Shown here in pieces: positions 10,640 to 20,203 of a stretch of DNA of 64,000 nucleotides. Numbering within the stretch: the stretch's first letter is position 1; each line of letters begins with the position of its first letter. The notes under the pieces are model-generated. The model saw only the letters and a list, made by a program, of their open reading frames with translations. It was not told the DNA's origin and did no database searches. Source of the DNA: Cordilura impudica. Lineage: Eukaryota; Arthropoda; Insecta; Diptera; Scathophagidae. The position numbers and the translations under genes were made by a program. Location: positions 53,260,908 through 53,324,907 of the forward strand of contig OY821521.1 in assembly GCA_963682025.1 (NCBI GenBank). The letters are read 5' to 3'.

Positions 10640-11340
10640 ATGAATTGGAGTTGTTAACTTTTGATTTATATCGAGCACAATAAAAGATGTCTTCTAATAG
10701 ATGGAATCCGGTTCAAACCTTACAACAAGGATTTGTTCTTCCTATTTCTTTTCGTTCTTCCTCTCTCTTTTTGTTATACTCCCTTTTATGAATGCACTCT
10801 TTATAAATTATATCTACATTTCGAAAATGTCATTTATGCTTCTTCAATTATAAGTCAGGGCTTTTTAAGTTTGGGGGGAATCAGACCAATTAACAATCTC
10901 TGAGGGGTTTAAAGAAAATAGGGCCGATTGATTCGTCAATATCATCGATTTATATGGGTGGTACGGGTGAGAAGGATTTTCTGGGCATAAGAATTTAATG
11001 TCGATTTGATTGCACATACTTTCAAATGTCGAAAGATGTATTGAACGAACCGAAATTAACTTCAAGCTATCTGATAACCTTCCAATATATACCACTTTTA
11101 TACAACCAAATAATATATATAATATGTTATACAACTTCTAACTATGGACCGGAGCTTGAAAGTATATTTTGGAGCTACTGCATCATATCGAAAAGTGGGC
11201 AGTAGTACTTGTTTTATAGATTCATTTGAACATCACCGGAATGTGGGTTGTGTTCTATAGATTTAACTATGACAAAAGTTCTGTTGCCGAAAACGAACTC
11301 ATTCCAAGTGTCTGGATTTCATTTTATTCTAGCTTATGGT
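10640..11340 (+). pseudogene. LINE reverse transcriptase relic, family L, copy 1 (very degenerate)
   Basis: Nucleotide similarity to the better preserved relic at 12890-13600 identifies this stretch. It contains the CTACCACAAGG-like tract turned into CTTACAACAAGG, the run of TTCTTCCTCTCTCTTTTTG, and the downstream segments matching the later GGAGCTNCTGNATCATATCGAAAAGTGGGCAGTAGT region. Translation shows no continuous domain. The shared segments are in the same order as in the two other copies, so I treat it as the oldest member of the same family. Confidence 0.45.
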
Positions 11341-11499
11341 TCGATATATGTACAAATAACTTAACGCCATTTTAAAAAAGATTGCGATACCACTAAGTTA
11401 TGTGAAAATTATCAAATCGTCAGGTTGGATATCTATCAGCAAAATAACCTTGAAATATTGGCGAATTTGTTATCAGAATCATACATTTTTTCGTGCTAA

Positions 11500-12330
11500 A
11501 ATGACGAACTTTTTATTTAGTTCTTCAATTTGAAGAAATCTTCAGCTGAGGTACACCGCATCGATTACTTTTAGAAGTATAAGGTGATGTTGCCTTAAGC
11601 AGGAGAAGTTTCCGTACATGGTTTCAAACGTTTTAAATGCTGAATGTGACATTGAAGATAGAGAACGTAGCAGAAGGCGTAAAGTATATGGGTACGCGGA
11701 ATTGGGAACATTTTTGGATCAAGATTAGTGCCAAATACAAGAAGAACTAGCACTTAAATTAGGAGGGACTCAAAAATCAATTTCTCATCGCTTAAAAAAT
11801 AAAGATATTTCTAGACGAAGGAAATAAAGTTCCATATGAACTGACAGCGAGAAACGTTGAACGCCGATTTTCTACATGTGAAATGTTGCCTACTAGGCAT
11901 AATGGAAGGGTTTTCTCAATCGAATGGTCCCTAGTGATGAAAGCTAGGCCAAATATTTCTGGAAAAAGAAACTCTTGTTGTATATTTGGTGGGAAAAGCC
12001 TGGAGTCGTGTATTACGAGTTGCTCAAACGGAACGAAACCATTACTAGGAATGTTGACTGAACACAATTGTTGAGAATGGGCAGAACACTACAGATACTA
12101 CAAGGTTATTCTCGTGGAGGATGTGTTGCCGTGCCTCTCAAACCCATTTGAAAACACTCAGATATCAGACATTAAACCTTCCGATTTCCACTTGTTTCAA
12201 TCGACGATACATGGCCTGAGCAGCATATTGATTGTCGAAACATAAAAAATTCTTTTGATGGGGTATCCGTATGCTTCCAGCAAGGTTTCAAATAGTAGTG
12301 GAAAGCGATAGATAATACGCTGAATAAATT
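11500..12330 (+). pseudogene. Mariner transposase relic (mellifera/irritans-like)
   Basis: Plus-strand pieces in order: an SSAEVHRI...YGDVALSRRSCRTWFQTFK region, typical of the mariner DNA-binding domain; NKVPYELTARNVERRFSTCEMLL, which is the linker motif PHELTxxNxxRR; KARPNISGKRNSCCIFGG; YYELLKRNETITRN-like sequence; and KVILVEDVLPCLSNPF, a degraded version of the VILQHDNARPH second-Asp block. The last piece, DIKPSDFHLFQSTIHGLSS, corresponds to the DLAPSDYHLF third-Asp block, with Asp retained in PSD. Frames change repeatedly. It is an ancient dead copy, different from the DD41D elements. Confidence 0.65.
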
Positions 12331-12889
12331 ACGAGGTTAGGTAACTTCATAATAAGTGCCCCATTCGTGATATAAGAGAACGGCAAAAACTTACTTGTAC
12401 ATCTAATAGATTGCTGCGATTACTCTACGTTTCCTTTCACTGTAAAGGGACGACGGATGGCGATTTTCACTTGAGCGGAAACACACGAAAAATCCCAATG
12501 CTTTTTTAAAACAAAGTTCTCTGTTTGTGGTTGGCCAAAAAATAACTCGGCATTAGTGAAAAGGGGCCCTTCAAAGAAGTTTTGTAATGAAATATGAATT
12601 GGAGTTCTTCAGATGAGACAAAATAAATTTCAATAATCTTAAAACGAAAAAAAAAATAATTGGTACCAAAAGAAATCACAACAAAAGCCAATTTAAACTC
12701 TCTGTTTAAAGCATATAAATATTGCTAACAGTAAAAAAATGTTAACTGATTTCAAGATAAAAAAAGTTGCTAAAAATCGTTAATTGAGGCGTAATTCAAA
12801 AGTCCAATGGCTGAAGTTAAAAAATACGGAAAACAAACCGATGAGTTATTTTTTTATGACACCACCAGCCTAGTAAAGTTGAAGCATCT
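12331..12889. other. AT-rich spacer, nothing recognised
   Basis: Only homopolymer-rich DNA between the mariner relic and the next LINE fragment. Confidence 0.4.
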
Positions 12890-13600
12890 CGATTTGTACT
12901 GAGTTTTTTCAGAGACCACACAATACGTGTTCTTATTTATGGCGTCTCATCCAATGAGTCTCAGCTTAATTCAGGGCTACCACAAGGTTCTGTTCTTTCT
13001 CCCTCTCTTTTTCTTTATGAGCTTCTTAGTCAAACCTTCAATTCTATCTGCTCTTCCGCAGATGACAGCAACATTTGTCATTCCTTTTCGTTCGATGGTG
13101 GGCCAATCATTTACCAGATTAGAGGACAAGAGGCTGACAATGAAGGAAAAATCTAATCAATACCTGTTACCAATCTCTGAGGGGGTAAGGTGAATAGGGT
13201 TGATTTTAATGCACGCAAGACCCAATGTTGTTTGTCGACCCACAGGGCTTTGAATTTAACAAATCGACATGTGTTAGTATATAGATAGTTTCAACTGTTG
13301 AAAGAAGCATTCTAGTGTCTTGATTTTCTAAAACGGTTCAAAAATTATTTACATCCGACCGAAAATGGAATACCATCCCATATATGAACAGGAACTTCAA
13401 AGTCAATTTTGGAGCTTCTGGACTATGTTCAAAGGAGGGCATTGATGCTCATTAAAGACAGGGTATTCAACTCTATTGAGTCGTTGGAACATCGTCAAAA
13501 TGTGGTTTGTGTAACTCCTTTTTGTAGATACTGCCATGGGAAATCTCTTCTGAGATTAGCGAAATAATTGCAAGTGTCCTAGTTTAAGAACGCATTGCAG
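12890..13600 (+). pseudogene. LINE reverse transcriptase relic, family L, copy 2
   Basis: Translation across frames gives VLIYGVSSNESQLNSGLPQGSVLSPSLFLF, the block B motif PQGSVLSP of non-LTR reverse transcriptases. The block C region follows (family form SFADDS) as CSSADDSNICHSFSF in a shifted frame, retaining the Asp pair. Further on are NRVDFNARKTQCCLS and a region equivalent to TYIRPKMEYHP. Multiple frameshifts are present. The same family occurs at 10640 (+) and 49340 (-), so three independent dead copies lie in one window. Confidence 0.65.
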
Positions 13601-13929
13601 AGAAAATTAGTTTATCAATCGAAATAATCTATGTGGAATCAACTAATACAATTTAAGTCAAATATCCAAAAACATCTAATTTCTTGAGATCGAACACCAC
13701 TCAGCGTTTTTAAAGGGCATACCCAGAGTATGATTATACTGAAGTTGGTTTTGTTGCAAAGAAAAAACTCCAACTCTAAATTTATCTTTCTGTCTTTTTA
13801 CCCTCAATTAAAAAACGTTTTCGTTTTTGTTATTTGACCAGATACAATAGTTTTTTTAAATATTTATTGTTGCTTCGAGCTTACTGGTCGATTTCGAATA
13901 TGCAAATAAAACGAAGTTTATTTCATAAG
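13601..13929. other. Spacer, nothing recognised
   Basis: AT-rich interval between the LINE relic and the Penelope-like 3' end. The part nearest 13900 may be the element's terminal sequence. Confidence 0.35.
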
Positions 13930-13932
13930 TTT

Positions 13933-13971
13933 CCCAACGTTTCGTCGGTCTATGCCGACTTCTTCAGGGTT
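13933..13971 (-). ncRNA. Hammerhead-like ribozyme motif of the PLE (variant core)
   Basis: Read on the minus strand: AACC, then CTGAAGA, a stem-loop (GTCGG...CCGAC), GAA, the palindrome ACGT, T, and GGG. This follows the hammerhead order (stem I, CUGAUGA box, stem II, GAAA box, self-complementary stem III, cleavage base, stem I), but the box is CUGAAGA instead of CUGAUGA and stem I is only about 2 bp. I see the architecture. Catalytic activity is doubtful. Confidence 0.5.
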
Positions 13972-14143
13972 AATTTTTTATTATTTTGGAAATTATTTAA
14001 CAATTATAATTGACATCGGAAATTGTCGTCCAGTATTAATTAAATAAATATCCCAAAAGGCGGTTGTCAAAGTTGTAAAATTAAAAAAATATATATAATA
14101 AATAAAACTTGCACAAATAATTACTACACTAATATCACAGTTG

Positions 14144-14581
14144 CTACAATACTAAAGTATAAACAGAATTTGTGTCGTTTTTATCTTCTTTTGTGTTCAT
14201 AGAAAACTCTCCTTTTTGTTGTATCCTAAGGCTTTCCAACGCCAGTCTTGTATTTTCCCTCCTCTCAATATCTAAAATTTTTATGTTGGTGAAATCCGCT
14301 CTGTGGTTATTCTCATACATGTGTTGTGCCAATCCAGTTGTTTGTTTTTTTCTCTTTATATCAGCTTCGTGCTCTGCTATCCGTGTGTTTAATGTTCTTT
14401 TTGTTTGTCCAATATAAAACATATTGCACTGCTCCCCGTTTTCTTCATTCCCCTTACACGAAATTTGATACACAACGCTGCTCTGTTCCATTTTCGCAGT
14501 TCTTTCAAAACTGTCCCAGTATAACTTCTTCACCTTTGAAATTTTTAATATTTCTACACAATGTCGGTTCCTATAACTCAA
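14144..14581 (-). pseudogene. PLE GIY-YIG endonuclease domain, truncated ORF
   Basis: The frame is 145 codons, ending at 14144. After a basic N-terminal segment comes SSVVYQISCKG, then CNMFYIGQTKRTLNTRIAEH. VVY and FYIG supply the two halves of the GIY-YIG signature, and the Arg of NTRIAEH is the usual conserved Arg. TTGLAQHMYENNH follows with conserved His. ALESLRIQQ contains the Glu that binds metal in this nuclease family. Cysteines at CKG and GEQCN fit the zinc-binding insertion described for PLE endonucleases. In PLEs this domain nicks target DNA to prime reverse transcription. The domain itself is uninterrupted, but without its reverse transcriptase it is only a fragment. Confidence 0.75.
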
Positions 14582-14640
14582 TAATCACATCCGTGCAAGG
14601 AAACAACACGGCTGGACTCAAGCGGAATTCTTGTTAAGTT

Positions 14641-15212
14641 GCTTACCGGTTTTTTCGATTTTGTAAACAAAAATTTAATAGCAGCGATAAAATACTTTAT
14701 GGTTATACAACTGAATTGTAACCTAAACCAATACGAAATTCCATTACAAATTAATAGAGATTCGGAAATGATGTATCTGTTTTCTGTCAGTAAAAAGTCT
14801 GTCGGAAGTATTCTCCTGTTCGCAATAGATCAAGTAGATCGCTTTTAAAATATTCTTCATAATCTGCGGCCGTTTGGTATTGAACTTGGATTTTATAGAC
14901 CGAACATGTGAGGAATGACATACGGAGATATGAATATACTCCGATATAATTTCATATAAAAAACTCAAAATAATGAAAACGTTTATACGATGTATAGACG
15001 TTTTTGATTGCTTCTTGCTTTTCTTTTACTTTTTTACATGTGAACAACAACAAGCAAAACAATGTGTATGCATCGGTAATAAAGAAACAACCAAAAATTC
15101 ATTTTTATATATTTACATTTAGGCTCATTATATTTAATAATTGATTTCCACAAAAACACATGGCAATCGCCATTTTGCTGCTAGAAACTCGAATAGAAGT
15201 GATGTAATTATA
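14641..15212. other. AT-rich DNA, nothing recognised
   Basis: I looked here for the missing PLE reverse transcriptase on the minus strand and saw no RT motifs. Confidence 0.4.
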
Positions 15213-15573
15213 CTACCAGATTCCAGCGCTCGAAATTCGAGTGCAATTTCTAGGCAACTTTATTTTTAAACTTAGCCGATTCACAAACCAACACTTTTAT
15301 GGTTTATTATTATTTATTATTCGGAATGAAGATAACAAAGTCATTAACAAATTTAATGAAACACACATAGCATATGTATAATTTTATATATGTGTTAGTA
15401 GCAACTTTAAATCCAATTTACTCAAAATAAAGGAAAAATTAAAAAATCTGTAAATTTGCAAAACGCCTAAAAAGAAATACCTTTCAAATAATATACATTT
15501 GGCCAAAATCGGGATAAAATGGTAGAATAAAACATCGGTCAGAAGAAATCGCCCAGCATATTAATATTATAGA
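15213..15573 (-). mobile_element. Helitron-like non-autonomous element, copy 4
   Basis: An inverted copy of the 2847/3225/9106 family. On the minus strand it starts TCTATAATATTAATATGCTG at 15573. It ends with the GCTCGAAATTCGAG-type hairpin region and CTGGAATCTGGTAG at 15213. The terminal CTAG is mutated (GTAG). Confidence 0.6.
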
Positions 15574-16346
15574 TTATAAGTACGTTAACTAAAAAACTCG
15601 AAAGTACCTAAGATTTTTGATAACCACGAGTATTTTATTAATTTTAAGCATCATTGTAAAAAATATAGCCCTTATAATTTGAAATATAGTCTCTTTGGTC
15701 TTTTAGTTTTGGTAACCTTGGCTATAATATTGTGTTTAGAACACGGGTGGAGGGTATCGAAGATTCGGAACAACCGAATTTAACACTCTTACTTGTATTT
15801 GTTACTATATTTGTGGTTGAAAATAAATAATTTGTCATAGTTATTGATTTTGTGTATTTATATATTGATGAACACAACTATGTGTGTATGTGTATGTGTG
15901 TGAGTGTGTGTATGTCTGTGTGTGTATGTGTGTGTGTATGTGTGTGTGTGTGTTTGTATCTATGTGTTCATATTTTCACTGTGTGTGGTTATGACGTATT
16001 ATGTTGCGAAATATAGAATATGGAGGATATTTAACCTTAATTCATGTTAATTTCTTTGGCCTCTTATAAATAAAAAGTAATTATGATTGATCTGTATTTA
16101 TCAGCATAAATTATCACATGAGGTTTTCAGCTTTGCTTTTTGATATATATATACATACATACACTTAAATATCATAAATTGAGAGCCATATTAAGGATAA
16201 TATCCAATGTAAAATAATGATATAAAATATTTATAAAATATTTAAAAGAAAAATCATTTGTCATAGTTTAAATTAAAAATATATGTAAAGTGCATATGTA
16301 GGTATGTACAAAAACCGTACATCACATATGACAACTCTTACGAAAA
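15574..16346. other. AT-rich DNA with a TG microsatellite, otherwise nothing recognised
   Basis: Apart from the TG-rich tract at about 15880-15958 there is no identifiable gene, RNA or repeat. A conserved-looking ATATATATACATACATACA run at about 16145 is simple sequence. Confidence 0.4.
15880..15958. repeat. (TG)n / TATGTGTG microsatellite
   Basis: About 80 bp of imperfect TG and TATGTG units, visible directly. Confidence 0.85.
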
Positions 16347-16506
16347 CTGAGAATAGTGGAAATTAGAAGTATAAATGCAAAAAATATTCAAAATTTAAAA
16401 ATAACGATTGTTTGTTTGGACAGAGTTGTATCTTCTGAAATTAATACAAAGTAAAGCTGTATGGTACGAAAACTGAAACTAACCACACTGCTCGTAGGCC
16501 TGACTT

Positions 16507-16578
16507 TAGGTGAGTGTGTTAAAGCGCTGACCAAAAAGTGCAAGTACGAGTGTATGTGAAGGTTCATGGTTCAAAACC
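16507..16578 (+). promoter_or_regulatory. tRNA-like internal pol III promoter (A and B boxes)
   Basis: TAGGTGAGTGTG (16507-16518) followed by TTAAAGCGCTGACC resembles a tRNA D-arm/A box. GGTTCAAAACC (16568-16578) fits the B-box consensus GGTTCRANNCC. The ~50-nt distance is in the range for class II tRNAs and SINE heads. A complete cloverleaf could not be drawn, so this is a tRNA-like relic or SINE head and not a functional tRNA gene. Confidence 0.45.
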
Positions 16579-16661
16579 TCACGGCCGCCCTAAGTAGAAA
16601 AAATTTTCATATAGAAACAATCTATTCAATTAAAACATAACAATTATCACAATGTTCAATA

Positions 16662-16702
16662 AATCGCTGATGAAGGCTGAAATGCCAGAAACCGGTCCGA
16701 TT
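16662..16702 (+). ncRNA. Hammerhead ribozyme, canonical core, minimal stem III
   Basis: Elements in order: stem I 5' strand AATCG; the invariant CTGATGA box; stem II GGC...GCC; the invariant GAA(A) box; self-complementary ACCGGT as stem III; C at 16697 as the predicted cleavage nucleotide; and stem I 3' strand CGATT, which pairs perfectly with AATCG. All conserved core bases of a type I hammerhead are present. The stem III palindrome is too short for a loop, so activity would need dimerisation. This is known for minimal hammerheads (newt satellite, Penelope-like elements). Stem II has an A-A mismatch at its base. Confidence 0.8.
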
Positions 16703-16770
16703 AAGAATACAGTGCAGTTATGAATTTTTGAAATATATGCTTTCTTCTTCTTTACCACGCACCATTTAAA

Positions 16771-17689
16771 TAAAATTAATATAGCTCAAGATCACATGTT
16801 TTTACTTTAAATCAGTATTCGGGAAACACATACCGTCTTATTTTGCTTTGTGTAAGAGAGCTTCTATATCTCTCTTACTCAATGCACTTAGAGAAACTTA
16901 TAGTTAAAATAAGAAAACGTACGTAAACAAAAAAAAATTAAATTAATTAACCCATTTTAAGGTTCATGTTGTATTACAATCAATAACAATATCATATGTG
17001 CAACATTTTATGCTAACAAGATCCTCAACAATCAATTTTAACGAGAAAAATTAAGACTCACATATATATGTTGGCCCAAGCATCGAATATACATAACTTA
17101 AGTATTTCATTCTTTGATTTCGGATATGAAGCTTCATAATTGTTTTTCCAAAACTCAACACCAGTTATAAGCGATAGATTTAAGTCATTTCTCATTTTTA
17201 AAAGAGGCTCTTTGATGTCAAGACTTTTCTTTTCAATATTACATAGCAAAAGATTATTATGTAATTCAATTATTTTTTGTCTTTTAATATGTAGTAAAGT
17301 TTCCAATATATTAACATTTCATTTTCGCTAATTATATGGAAATATATTAGACAATTCAGAAGTTCTTGTTATATTTATCAAATTTTTTTCTTTAAGATAC
17401 ATTATTAATAGTTAAATTTTTCGTATATATTGATAAACTGCGAAAACTAGTTCAATAATGGTTTTATTTTTACCTTGCAGCTGGGTTTACCGAAAAAATT
17501 CTCGCTGAATAAGAATTTACATTCAAAATTGGCATTATTTCTCTCAGTGCATCTCAAACACAGAGCGTCGAATCAACTTCTTCTTGCTCATGCAAGATTG
17601 ATTGCCTTTTATCATTTTGTTTCATGTGTGAGCGCATGAAGGTGTGAGAGCAAAACTCCGCGTAGTGGTTTTACCGATCGCTGCTTTCA
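16771..17689. other. AT-rich DNA, one short unassigned frame and a hairpin
   Basis: A perfect inverted pair GTAAGAGAG / CTCTCTTAC lies at about 16852-16880. The minus strand 17306-17058 holds an 82-codon frame with VEFWKNNYEASYP, faintly like the C-terminal WWKxNExxYP motif of hAT transposases. This is too weak to name. Nothing else was recognised. Confidence 0.3.
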
Positions 17690-17870
17690 ATAAAGCAAAA
17701 AACATTGCCACATTGGTTTCAAAAATTGATCTATATTCTGTACGACAAGTAGTTTGTTTGGTAAATAGTTAAATTCATATACGTTTGCCGAAAACAACCA
17801 AATGAGAATCCAAGCAAAGAGTTATACTATTTAAGTCTCTCTCAGTACAACAAACTAATTCATAAAACAA
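17690..17870. repeat. Left arm of long inverted repeat flanking DD41D copy 2
   Basis: GTTAAATTCATATACGTTTG, GCAAAGAGTTATACT and neighbouring sequence recur in reverse complement at 18958-19155, with the match interrupted by a ~55 bp insertion in the right arm. The pair suggests a foldback-like element, or inverted duplication, into which the DD41D copy inserted. Confidence 0.6.
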
Positions 17871-17890
17871 CTTTGAAACAAATATGTTTG

Positions 17891-18821
17891 TAAAGGGTGA
17901 TTTTTTAAGAGCTATAGGAAAGTTTTCCAAAAAAAAAAGCACATAAAATTCAGAAAAATGCATGAAATCTTTATTTGAATCGATAGTACGGTCCATATAA
18001 TTTAATGTTTGAAGATTATTTCATGCAAATGTTGACCGTGACTGCGCCTCAAATGGTCCATCTGCTTAGTCCAATTTTGGCATACTCTTTCCAACATTTC
18101 GGCCGGTATCTCACGAATAAATGCTTCAATGTTGTCTTCCAATGCGTCAATTGAAGCGGGATTGTCTGTATAGACATGAGCTTTAACATAGCCCCACAAA
18201 AAATAGTCTAAATGCGTTAAATCGCACGATCTAGGCGGCCAATTGACCGGTCCCGAACGTGAAATAAAATATTCACCGAATTCGCCTCTCAATAAGTCCA
18301 TTGTTGCGCGTGCTGTGTGGCATGTGGCACCGTCTTGTTGAATCCACATGTCACGCAAGTCAAGCTCTTGCATTTTGGGCAAAAAAAAGTTGGATATCAT
18401 CTCTCGGTAGCGCTCACCATTCACAGTTACGTTACGATTCGCATCATCTTTGAAGAAGTACGGTCCAATGATGCCACCAGCCCATGAACCGCACCAAACT
18501 GTAACTTTTTCTGGATGCATTGGTAGCTCTTCCAATGCTTCTGGCTGATATTTACTCCAAAATCGACTCCCGAATAGCCGCATTAGTGGGTCGATTAAAC
18601 TGACCATAAAATGGAAGAAGCGAGCGATAAACTTTCTTAACAGAGTACGCATTTTGATAATAAAATTCAATAACTTGCAAGCGTTGTTCGTTTGTAAGAC
18701 GATTCATGGTTAAATTACAGACCAAACTGAAGATGTTTGAAAATGAAACAAAACACGAAACATGCGTCAGCTGTTTAAACCAGTGTTGCCAAAAAGATAA
18801 TAGCTAATAAATCACCCTTTA
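17891..18821 (-). mobile_element. DD41D Tc1/mariner element, copy 2, internally deleted
   Basis: Both terminal inverted repeats are visible: TAAAGGGTGATTTTTTAAGA from 17891, and TAAAGGGTGATTTATTAGCT read inward from 18821, each starting in a TA. The element is about 930 bp, against an expected ~1.3 kb for a complete copy. The missing part is the middle of the transposase. With intact termini it could still be mobilised in trans, which is the usual origin of MITE-like derivatives. Confidence 0.85.
18002..18707 (-). pseudogene. DD41D transposase with internal deletion
   Basis: From the ATG at 18707 the frame reads MNRLTNEQRLQVIEFYYQN and reaches NRPTNAAI. It is then joined by deletion to FWSKYQPEALEELPMHPEK in another frame. 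This removes the end of the DNA-binding domain and the first catalytic Asp block. The rest is well preserved: PYFFKDDANRNVTVNGERYR, QQDGATCHTA (second Asp), then 41 residues to the third Asp in LTHLDYFLWGY, and a C-terminus ending HLHEIIFKH at 18002. The protein is close to copy 1, so the two elements share a recent ancestor. It is inactive because one catalytic Asp is gone. Confidence 0.85.
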
Positions 18822-18957
18822 TATGAGTACATATTGCGTACAATATACGTGTTTTTTTTTTTTTGTCTTAAAAAAAAAAACAAAAAACAATTTGTTTTTG
18901 CTAAACTTATATTTAGCTTTAACGGCATGCGCTCCATATTTCAAAGTTTTTTTAAAT

Positions 18958-19155
18958 TTTAGTGCGTTATATTGGGAGAGAGTTAAACAGTATAACTCTT
19001 TGCTTAAATTCTAAGTTGGTCGTTTTCAACAAATGTATATGAATTTAACTTTATACCAAACAATCTACTGCTTTGGTTACTGATGACTCGCCTTGAAACA
19101 GCTGTATAACCTCTCATGCAGAATAAAAATCAATCTTTGAAACAGAGCCTGATTA
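18958..19155. repeat. Right arm of long inverted repeat flanking DD41D copy 2
   Basis: Reverse complement of 17690-17870, with about 55 additional bp near its outer part (around 19075-19125). Confidence 0.6.
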
Positions 19156-19229
19156 ACTTCTAACTTAATCACTAAAAATGATAAAGATCGAAAACAAGCT
19201 TTTTTATTTTTATAAAAAATAATAAAATA

Positions 19230-20010
19230 AAACAAGTGAGAAAATTATAGTCGGTCGAGACCGACTATATGATACCCTATACCATGCGTTTAGCGACCCT
19301 ATCTCTAAGGCCAAACTAACTGGATATAGAAAATAAGCATAAACCAAATTTGAGTGGGATTTTTATTAATTTTTTGGCTGCAGATATGAAATATTTCATA
19401 TCGGGGGACTAGGCCCAAAAATGGAACGATCCTGACTATGTTTGGTAAAGTCTCTTGTATTTTGCAAAAATATATACAAACAAAATTTGAGAAGAATCAG
19501 TGTAATATTTTTGTTTTTTGATAGATAAAAGTGAAGATCGGGAAGCAGCTCTATATGGGGCCTATGACTAAGAGTTATCCAATAGGGATCATTTTTGGAC
19601 TATTGATTAATGGATGTAATATATACATACAAATCCAATTTGACTAAGATTTGTATGATAATTTGGATCTTATGGCAATATATGTTGATTTCATAGGGGT
19701 CATTTGTATGGGGGCTAGGTCTGAACATGGACCGATTCTCACCAATTTCAATAGCGTTCATCCCACGGGCGATAAAAGATCAAATACAAAATTTCATCAA
19801 AATATATTCATATTTTCGACCTGCAGTTTGATTACAAGCTTTACATGGACACACAGACGGACGGACGGACGGACATCGTTAAATCGAATCAGATAGTGAT
19901 TCTGATTCGATCGGTGTAATTAAAGATGGGTGTAGGTCAAATATTTTTGGTTGTTACAAACAGCAGCACAAAGTCATTATACCCAAACCACATAGTGGTA
20001 TAGGGTATAA
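19230..20010 (+). repeat. Interspersed repeat family R1, copy b (full length)
   Basis: It starts AACAAGTGAGAAAATTATAG followed by the palindromic AGTCGGTCGAGACCGACT. It ends at the hairpin-forming CCACATAGTGG and TATAGGGTATAA. An internal GGACGGACGGACGGACATCG run is typical. No coding potential was recognised. The defined ends and four further copies in the window mark it as a mobile, non-autonomous repeat of unknown class. Confidence 0.8.
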
Positions 20011-20203
20011 TTAATACATTTATGAAAGTTTGAAATTTTTAATAGTACTTTTAAAGACTGAAAATCCGAGAATTACTATTCTATTATTTCATGTAGCACT
20101 TGTCTAAGTTCCAAACTGCTTAGCTGCAATGAAGAACTTATTTAATTTTTCCAAAAAATAAGTAGAATTTCATTAAAGGTCGTAATTAAGTATTCACTAA
20201 GAG

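Larger units (their letters stand above)
13930..14640 (-). mobile_element. Penelope-like element (PLE), 3' end only
   Basis: The minus strand carries, in order, a GIY-YIG endonuclease coding remnant (14581-14144), about 170 bp of AT-rich untranslated sequence, and a hammerhead-like motif (13971-13933). GIY-YIG endonucleases fused to a reverse transcriptase, and hammerhead motifs in the terminal repeats, are known hallmarks of PLEs. No reverse transcriptase domain was found upstream (14641-15200), so this is a 5'-truncated copy. Confidence 0.75.
16347..16770 (+). mobile_element. Short repeat with tRNA-like pol III boxes and a hammerhead ribozyme, copy 1
   Basis: The unit begins CTGAGAATAGTGGAAATTAG and ends ACCACGCACCATTTAAA. 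It is nearly identical to the inverted copy at 29926-29502, which fixes both boundaries. In order it holds A-box- and B-box-like motifs (16507-16578), a CGGCCGCCC segment, a hammerhead ribozyme (16662-16702) and a ~70 bp tail. There is no protein frame. The arrangement recalls SINE-like ribozyme repeats such as schistosome Sm-alpha and the ribozyme-bearing terminal repeats of Penelope-like elements. How it moves cannot be read from the sequence. A Penelope-like or other reverse transcriptase in trans is an inference. Confidence 0.7.

Noticed and set aside
15880..15958. Possible regulatory Z-DNA element at the TG tract
   Set aside because: It is an ordinary microsatellite. Nothing adjacent suggests a promoter or a gene to regulate.
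16500..16600. Functional tRNA gene
   Set aside because: A- and B-box-like motifs are present, but the acceptor and anticodon stems cannot be folded into a proper cloverleaf. Treated as a SINE-like head.
17058..17306. hAT transposase C-terminal fragment on the minus strand
   Set aside because: Only a WKNNYEASYP-like string supports it. No other hAT motif was found nearby.
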